Shown here piece by piece: positions 58,243 through 64,000 of a stretch of 64,000 bases of DNA. Source of the stretch: Druceiella hillmani (Eukaryota; Arthropoda; Insecta; Lepidoptera; Hepialidae); assembly GCA_039881145.1 (NCBI GenBank), contig JAYKKI010000064.1, forward strand, positions 4,645,001-4,709,000, read 5' to 3'. Below the pieces are notes generated by a model that saw only the letters and a list, made by a program, of their open reading frames with translations, searched no databases and was not told where the DNA came from. A program made the position numbers and the translations under genes. Each line of letters starts with the position of its first letter. The first letter of the stretch is position 1.

Positions 58243-58258
58243 GCTATTTGTAAAGATT

Positions 58259-59404
58259 CTTTAACAAAAACCTATATGTTATTCATACAAGTGATTCTTT
58301 GCATCAAACCGAGTAGAAAATGTAAAGAAAATACGTGACAATACTCAAACATTTCGCAAAAAAATCACTGTCAAACTCGCGATATCAACGAAAAAATGTT
58401 TACAATTCTTTTATAAAAGCACACTCCATATATATCCAGTTTATTATGCAAAAACACCTTTATGAATAATAAACACGTTCTTTGTTACAGTATTTGTCGT
58501 ACACTTTTGGTATGAAACACTGAAATGCCGAAAGTCTGAAAAGGTTTAATTTTTTTCACACCTCTGTATTTTTGAGGTAATAAAAACAAATATAAGAAGG
58601 AAAACTTTAATTGTTTGTTTGTTATGTTTTCACACAAAAGTGACTGAAAAGGTGAGTGAAAACTTATTCAATTGACATAAAACTTCTACCAAAATACTTT
58701 TCTTAACATCTCAATAAATATAGGTTATACAATGTTATTTCAGATCATCTGGACATTAAGCCATAAGGGTTTAAGTGAAGATAATTGAAGTGTACCAAAC
58801 AAACTTTTCGGTTACGATCTTTAAACTGTTATAGAAACATTAAAATCAACTTCTGCGAGATTGAAGCCAAAATTAAAATCTACAAAAAATTCTAGGTTGT
58901 ATTAAACTAATTAATTAAAGATTGCTTTTATAAGCATTTTTATGTTACAAAAATAGACGATACAATTCTGTTCTCGACCAAACTAAAAAATAGTTAATTA
59001 AACCGTCGACGAACACCGTTAAATACTTAATCATTTACCATTGTTTTTTTTTTTCTTTAAATGATAACCATTACAATTATCATATAAAAGAAAAAAAAAA
59101 CAAATTACAACAAGTTCTGCCTAAACCTTATCATTGTTTTGCCCCAGTCAAGCATAAAATATTGATACGAAGCCACAATTTAAATTACCAGCTAATTATT
59201 CCATTAAGCGCACACAGATTTTTTAACCACTCATTAAATTACATTAATATAATGGAGTATCGCAATAACCGATACGAATACACCAGTAACAAATTGCCAA
59301 AGTCTCAAAACAGGAATAGAACCAGATACACCCACATGAGCTCGTTTGTCGCAACGCCTACGCCAAACTGGACACTGGAATATCGCAATGGTTATGCAAA
59401 ATAT
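58259..59404. other. AT-rich, no gene seen
   Basis: A 92-codon plus-strand frame at 59162-59440 overlaps the start of the next array and has no domain. Confidence 0.45.
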
Positions 59405-60446
59405 TCGATGTCTATGTGTTTCGAGTCTTCTTACGGTTAACAAATGAAAACACGATTATGACTTGAATGTGATATTTATTTAAAGAAAGAATTCAATTCG
59501 GAAACATGCGTAATACATATTAGAAATCGTTAGTAAAATAATAATTTTAATATAATTGTTTTCCACTCTTCCAGTAACAACACGCTGTTTGTCTATGTGT
59601 TTCGAGACTTTTTACTAGTAGCAAACTAAAACACGATTATGACTTGAATATGATGTATATTTGAAGAAAAAAATCGATTCGAAAACACGCGTAACAAGCA
59701 AATCGAAAATATTTTAGAAATTGTCAGTAAAACAATCATTTTAATGTGATTCTTTTTCACTCTTCCAGTAACAACACGCCCTTTGTCTCTGTATCTCGGG
59801 ACGTTTTACGAGTAGCAAACTAAAACACGATTATGACTTGAAAATTATATCTATTTGAAGAAAGAATTCGATTCGAAAACACCGGTGATAAGCAAATCGA
59901 ACACACATTGGAAACCATTAGTAAAATAATCATTTTAACGTAATTCTTTTCCATTCTTCCAACAACACATGCCCTTTGTCTATGTGTTTCGGGACTTTTT
60001 ACGGGTAGCAAACTAAAGCACGATTATGACTTGAATATGACATTTATTTGAAGAAAGAATTCTATTCGAAAACATTCGTGACAAGTAAGCAGAATGACAA
60101 AGAAGAGGGGTGAGATTATTTAAACAAGAATTCGATTTAAAAAACACGCGTAATAACTAAGGAGAAAGACAAAGAAAGGAGGTAAGATCATGAAAAGAAG
60201 GCAAAGAAAGGAAGAATTATGGTACGATTAGGAAATGTTAGTAAAACAGTCACTTCAACGAGATTTCTGCATACACTTCCAGCGGCAAAACACCTTTTGT
60301 TTATGTGTTTTGGGACTTTTTACGAGTAGCAAACTAAAACACGATTCTGACTTGAATATGACATTTATTTGAAGAAAGATTCGATTTGAAAACACGCGTG
60401 ACAAGTAAGCAGAATGATAAAGAAGAGGGGTGAGATTATTTAAACG
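59405..60446. repeat. Diverged tandem array, ~180-195 bp unit, about five copies
   Basis: CTATGTGTTTCGAGAC-type starts lie at about 59412, 59592, 59786, 59980 and 60301. Each is followed by GTAGCAAACTAAAACACGAT, TATGACTTGAATATGA and TATTTGAAGAAAGAATTCGA. The fourth unit is longer because of an inserted stretch. GACAAGTAAGCAGAATGA occurs at 60089 and 60408. The first unit joins an unrelated sequence at its left. Confidence 0.85.
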
Positions 60447-60469
60447 ATACAGGGTAGAGAGACCGACTT

Positions 60470-60610
60470 ATTTATTAACTGATCGTCCCGAGTATTCCCG
60501 CCGATATACTACCGATCCCGATGACCGATGTCGTTTGTCGAACAGAGGGGAGGTTTTTGGATCGTGAGGAGGGGATCAACCTAATTAATGAACCAGCGGA
60601 GCATGTTTGG
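60470..60610. other. GC-richer high-complexity block
   Basis: CGTCCCGAGTATTCCCGCC, CCGATCCCGATGACCGATG and GGATCGTGAGGAGGGG. No open frame or repeat fits it. Undetermined. Confidence 0.25.
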
Positions 60611-61167
60611 TTAGTTATGTTAAAAACTACTACGCCGACATCATATTATCCTTAACTTAGAGCTTTTCTTTACCCCCATTATACAATTATGATACATAAT
60701 CATATCATTGAAGAGGATAACACATTTCCTCCATAGATCGGAAATAAAAATAAAAGTATATGAAGTTAACAATCAAAATGTTGAGGACCCCTGCCTTAAA
60801 TCCATTAAAGCATAATTTATAAACACTGATCTATATAAATACTATTTATCTCAAACTTGTTATGAAGACAGTTTATTTTAACAAACGAATTTCGGTCATC
60901 GTTTATCTTTAAAACAAACCATGAACTAATCCACTTAGCAGTTCACGTTTAGACCCAGAATAACATTTTGGAAACGCTATCCTCTCTAATACTTATATAA
61001 TGTTGAACTTCTTACTCCAACTGTTTAAATGTTAACAGTTGGAATAAGGGGTTGGCAACTATTGATGGCACCTTCGTGTACATGAGTTGGCAACTATTGG
61101 TGGCAACTATGGCAACTGTTGATGGCAACATTGTGTATTAAAAGTCTGACCTGAGACGCTAATAAAC
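60611..61167. other. No gene; hairpin and short repeats
   Basis: CTTACTCCAACTGTT at 61011 pairs with AACAGTTGGAATAAG ending at 61048 (small foldback). GGCAACTATTG-TGGCA repeats follow at about 61065-61130. Confidence 0.5.
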
Positions 61168-62331
61168 TATGTTTGTATTTTTTTTTTTTTTTTTTTTTAT
61201 ATATCCTGCTACTTAGCGATCTGTTTGTTTCAAACAATAATCTAATGTGTTGTCAGATTTTCATCAGCTAAATTATTCTTAGCAAAGACATGCACCCAAC
61301 GGTGCAATCCTCATATTTTGTCCGCGAATCTTGTCGCAAGTTCAGATACGCTATTCCTCTTAAGGCGGGAGAATCTTAGACTGCCCTCTCCTTGAAGTTC
61401 AGCAGCTAGTTCGTTCATATGTTGGTCCAGTCTGAGTTGATATTTCTTGCTGTTTATTTCAATTTCGTCCTTCACAGTTCTCAGATTTAAATCTAGGTTC
61501 ACATATTTGTTGCTTATGTGGGATGGTATATTAAACATGGCTCTCATTGTTTTACTTTGGAACCTTTCAAGTATTTCGATGTTACTATGGCTGGCTGTGC
61601 CCCAAAGCTGAATGCCGTAAGTCCATATGGGCTTCAGTATCGTTTTATAGATAGCCATTTTACTGGAATCTGTCAATTGTGATTTACGGCCGATTAGCCA
61701 GTACATGCTGCGGAGTTTGCTGTCTAGTTGCTTCCTTTTAGTCCATATATGTTTACGCCAAGTGAGTCGACGGTCGAGGTGCATACCCAAGTATTTGGCG
61801 TCATCTGATTGTGGGATCGCTGTATCAAAAAGTTTTACAGGTGGGCAGGTTTTTCTTCTAAGTGTGAAAGTTACTTGGGCTGACTTATCTGTGTTGACTT
61901 TAATACGCCACTGCTGGCACCATGCTTGGATGAGAGAGATATGGGATTGGAGGCTTTCAGATGCGGAATCGGGATTATCATGTGACGAAAGAAGTGCGGT
62001 ATCATCTGCGTATGTCGCTGTGGTAGTGTTGGCATAAGTAGGTAGATCTGCTGTAAATATCAAATAGAGTACTGGTCCCAGTATACTACCCTGTGGAACT
62101 CCTGACTTAATTGGGTGCATTTCTGATGTTTCGGAGTTATATTTCACTTCGTAGCATCTTTTTCCAAGATACGATTTAATCAACGGAAAAAAGGAGTGCG
62201 GTAACATTTTTTTAATTTTAAAGAGAAGCCCAGTATGCCATACCTTATCAAATGCTTGGCTAATGTCTAAGAAGACTGCGGAGCAATATTGTTTATTTTC
62301 CAATGCTCTACTTATGACATCTATGTTTGTA
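61168..62331 (-). mobile_element. 5'-truncated Jockey-type LINE with perfect target duplications
   Basis: The insert is 61179-62320 on the minus strand. It is bracketed by an identical 11-bp duplication CTATGTTTGTA at 61168-61178 and 62321-62331 (plus-strand sequence). It has a poly(A) tail of about 20 (T-run 61179-61198), a 3' UTR of about 110 bp and an open RT frame. The intact frame, homogeneous tail and perfect duplication mark a recent target-primed insertion. The 5' truncation removes ORF1, the endonuclease and the N-terminal RT, so it cannot move on its own. Confidence 0.93.
61311..62303 (-). CDS. Reverse transcriptase C-terminal part, Jockey-type non-LTR element
   Basis: An uninterrupted 330-codon frame ends in TGA at 61313-61311. 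The apparent start at 62303 is TTG; the frame stays open to the truncation point at 62320, so no native start exists. Seen in order: palm motif AVFLDISQAFDKVWH (catalytic Asp about residue 13), SGVPQGSILGPVLY (67-80), TYADDT (catalytic YADD 98-101), WRIKVNTDKS, KYLGMHLDRRLTWRKHI, then the thumb and C-terminal region ending RFADKI. The order and wording fit the Jockey clade. In a full element this protein copies the LINE RNA at the nicked target. Length here is about a third of a complete ORF2. Frame preservation shows youth, not host function. The 110-codon plus-strand frame at 61705-62037 is an antisense shadow. Confidence 0.95.
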   Translation of the reverse strand: MENKQYCSAVFLDISQAFDKVWHTGLLFKIKKMLPHSFFPLIKSYLGKRCYEVKYNSETSEMHPIKSGVPQGSILGPVLYLIFTADLPTYANTTTATYADDTALLSSHDNPDSASESLQSHISLIQAWCQQWRIKVNTDKSAQVTFTLRRKTCPPVKLFDTAIPQSDDAKYLGMHLDRRLTWRKHIWTKRKQLDSKLRSMYWLIGRKSQLTDSSKMAIYKTILKPIWTYGIQLWGTASHSNIEILERFQSKTMRAMFNIPSHISNKYVNLDLNLRTVKDEIEINSKKYQLRLDQHMNELAAELQGEGSLRFSRLKRNSVSELATRFADKI

Positions 62332-62369
62332 TAACTTTCTTATTGTTTCTATGTTTTGTCTGGTGCTAA

Positions 62370-62862
62370 GAAAAAATCAGACGGCATTCAGGGTTTTCCT
62401 ACTATTAAATTCCTAACTTATAGTATCCGCTTTGTCCCGCTAGGAATTGCTTTGTAAAAATCCAATCTTAGAAGATGTCAACATTAGAAGTGAAATATGT
62501 ACTTCAAGTTTGATTAGCTTATTCTAGAATATGCTATATAAAACTGACTATCTGAGAAGCAGTTCCACTTTAAATTTACGCCCGTCATTATTGTAAGATC
62601 TCGTGGTTTGTTATCAGACCAGCGTTAGCGTTTTCGTTATTTTTGATGCCAAATCGATGTAATTAAGGGTACTAAATTGTATAATTAAGGGTAATCTGCA
62701 AACTTTGGAACTTACAAAAAAAATCAGACAGTATTCAAGGTTTACCTACTATTAAATCTATAGAAAATTTATAATATCCGTTTTATCCAGTTAGGAATTG
62801 CTTTCCAAAAATTCAATCTTAATAGATGTTTACATTACAAGTGAAATATGTACTTCAAGTTT
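62370..62862. repeat. Direct duplication, ~145 bp, copies 345 bp apart
   Basis: AAAAAATCAGAC, CCTACTATTAAAT, TAGGAATTGCTTT and GTGAAATATGTACTTCAAGT recur at 62370-62515 and 62715-62862. The copies are about 80-85% alike by eye. The spacer is unrecognised. Confidence 0.75.
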
Positions 62863-63194
62863 CACGTTTCAAAAGCCTATATTAGAAACAGAATGGATAA
62901 ACTTATAAAAAAATTCATTTACTCCTCACATCTTCTCTGTTATTATGTGATTGTATCATAAGGCATTATAAAAAGCATGTAACCTCAAAGAAATGTGTAT
63001 GCGTCAGTTATTAAATATATAAATGGAAGATCGCCAATTTATAATATCCTGCAATATAAAGCTAAGAAGTGAACTGAGTGTCTCTTTGTCTTAATATTGT
63101 TAAGTTTCCTTGAACTGAGTGATCGCACTATACCTGTTTAGCCTTAAATCAATAAAACTAATTGACTGATGATTAAAAAAACAAGCGTTTGTTT

Positions 63195-63197
<3 letters not shown>
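62863..63197. other. No gene seen
   Basis: Nothing recognised. Confidence 0.5.

Positions 63198-63241
<44 letters not shown>
63198..63241. repeat. (TA)n microsatellite
   Basis: Uninterrupted TA dinucleotides. Confidence 0.95.
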
Positions 63242-63245
<4 letters not shown>

Positions 63246-63961
63246 GTTTGCTCATAATGTTGGCTATACATATCGTTGGCTATGAAAAAAAAAATAATAT
63301 GTACATAATGTCAACTTGGGTACTACAAATTATATAAAAAACTTTCGTGTTAATGGAATAAAGCAATGATATAATTTTATGTTAAAACCAAAAAAAAAAC
63401 AAATAGATTTATTGCTGGTTTCTCAACTTTACCTTCCACTTTATAATATTAGTATGCTGAAAATTATTTTATGGAAATACATTTTTAATCTTAGTTTCCA
63501 GAATAACTGTTTCTCAATTTTAAAACCTATAATTTAATAAATGAAAATTTAGCCATTTTCTTTATTATGTTTTAAATTTCTTTTTTCTATAACAGCTGTC
63601 CATGTGTGTGTCAATGCATCAAAAAGGTACAATGTAACATAACTTATTTTTAAATTGTTGCAAAATTCAATTTAATTTTCGCAAAGGTTACGATATAATG
63701 TCACAGCCATGCGTTATGTTAACGAGATCGATAGCACCAAAATGTCAGCACACATATCGCATTTCAATTAATGCGAACATGAAAAAGCAGAGGAAACGTA
63801 TGTGGGACCTGGTCGTAAACAAAGGCCGATATAAATCTGAAACCTTTCGTACACTAATGAAACTTTCACCTGTCTCCAACCTGCTGTGGATCATAGATGT
63901 TTATTTTGTACATTAATTTTGATATCATATTAATTAATAGAAAAGAAAAAAGTTAATTTAC
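63242..63961. other. AT-rich, no gene seen
   Basis: A 72-codon plus-strand frame at 63698-63916 has no recognisable domain. Confidence 0.45.
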
Positions 63962-64000
63962 AACTACCTTTTACTCGGGGCTTTGCACGCGTAAAATTTG
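63962..64000 (-). mobile_element. Helitron 3' terminus, cut by the window edge
   Basis: Read on the minus strand, ACGCGTGCAAAGCCCCGAGT followed by AAAAGGTAGTTG resembles the GC-rich terminal hairpin, short spacer and CTAG of lepidopteran Helitrons, with CTAG eroded to GTAG and hairpin mismatches. The body lies beyond 64000. Confidence 0.45.

Larger units (their letters stand above)
57468..58258 (-). repeat. Tandem array of 165-bp hammerhead-bearing units
   Basis: Five direct copies of the unit seen elsewhere as copies A-E. The 41-nt motif lies on the minus strand at 57542, 57707, 57872, 58037 and 58202 (left ends), exactly 165 bp apart each time. Units 1-2 and 3-4 form two near-identical 330-bp dimers: odd units are followed by GGGCACTTTATTATAATATT, even units by GTGGACAATTTG. 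The core is intact in units 3 and 5. Units 1, 2 and 4 have G8 changed to A (CTGAAAA or TTGAAAA). Cleavage of a minus-strand transcript at units 5 and 3 would release a 330-nt RNA. Confidence 0.88.

Noticed and set aside
61705..62037. 110-codon plus-strand frame
   Set aside because: Antisense shadow of the Jockey reverse transcriptase.

Overview
The window reads as non-genic nuclear DNA of an insect, most likely a moth or butterfly. It is very AT-rich and no host protein-coding gene can be supported on either strand. The lepidopteran assignment is an inference. It rests on Helitron ends with a GC-rich terminal hairpin followed by CTAG, tRNA-derived SINEs, Jockey- and RTE-like non-LTR fragments, and several diverged dispersed repeats of a type common in moth and butterfly genomes. 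Most open frames here are accidental, and several come from satellite monomers whose length is a multiple of three.

Layout. 1-13 kb: a hairpin-forming repeat with a hammerhead-like RNA motif (172-408, 2530-2750), a 72-nt perfect-stem hairpin (1202-1273), minisatellites of about 100, 96, 72, 24 and 18 bp, an RT remnant and a minus-strand SINE. 13-20 kb: diverged dispersed repeats, a 'TCGTATAAAAACATCTA' minisatellite, and the C-terminal end of a dead non-LTR reverse transcriptase (19160-19440). 20-38 kb: more hammerhead-like elements, a 159-bp satellite (22740-23869), a small family sharing an ATGGCGGTCGAG core, a GC-rich high-complexity block at 34.2-34.5 kb, a dead RTE-like reverse transcriptase (35870-36800) and a plus-strand SINE. 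38.5-43 kb: a ten-copy 174-bp satellite and an eleven-copy 44-bp array. 44-56 kb: dispersed repeats, a deleted hAT transposon with a BED-finger remnant nested in an older repeat, a foldback element and a head-to-head pair of non-autonomous Helitrons. 57-64 kb: five 165-bp direct repeats carrying the hammerhead-like motif, a 180-195-bp array, a young 5'-truncated Jockey insertion with perfect target-site duplications, and a Helitron terminus at the right edge.

The most interesting signal is the hammerhead-like element. A 41-nt segment matches the three-way hammerhead fold: 4-bp stem I, CTGAAGA, 5-bp stem II, GAA, self-complementary stem III and a C at the cleavage position. The only departure is one extra U after the conserved A9. 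It recurs in at least six loci, as inverted pairs in five of them and as an exact 165-bp tandem array in the sixth. That is how self-cleaving satellite or retrozyme/Penelope-type RNAs are organised, but the activity is not shown by sequence alone.

The remaining sequence, more than half of the window, is AT-rich DNA in which I see no gene. A few GC-rich or homeodomain-site-rich blocks are flagged as possible regulatory or promoter sequence at low confidence.
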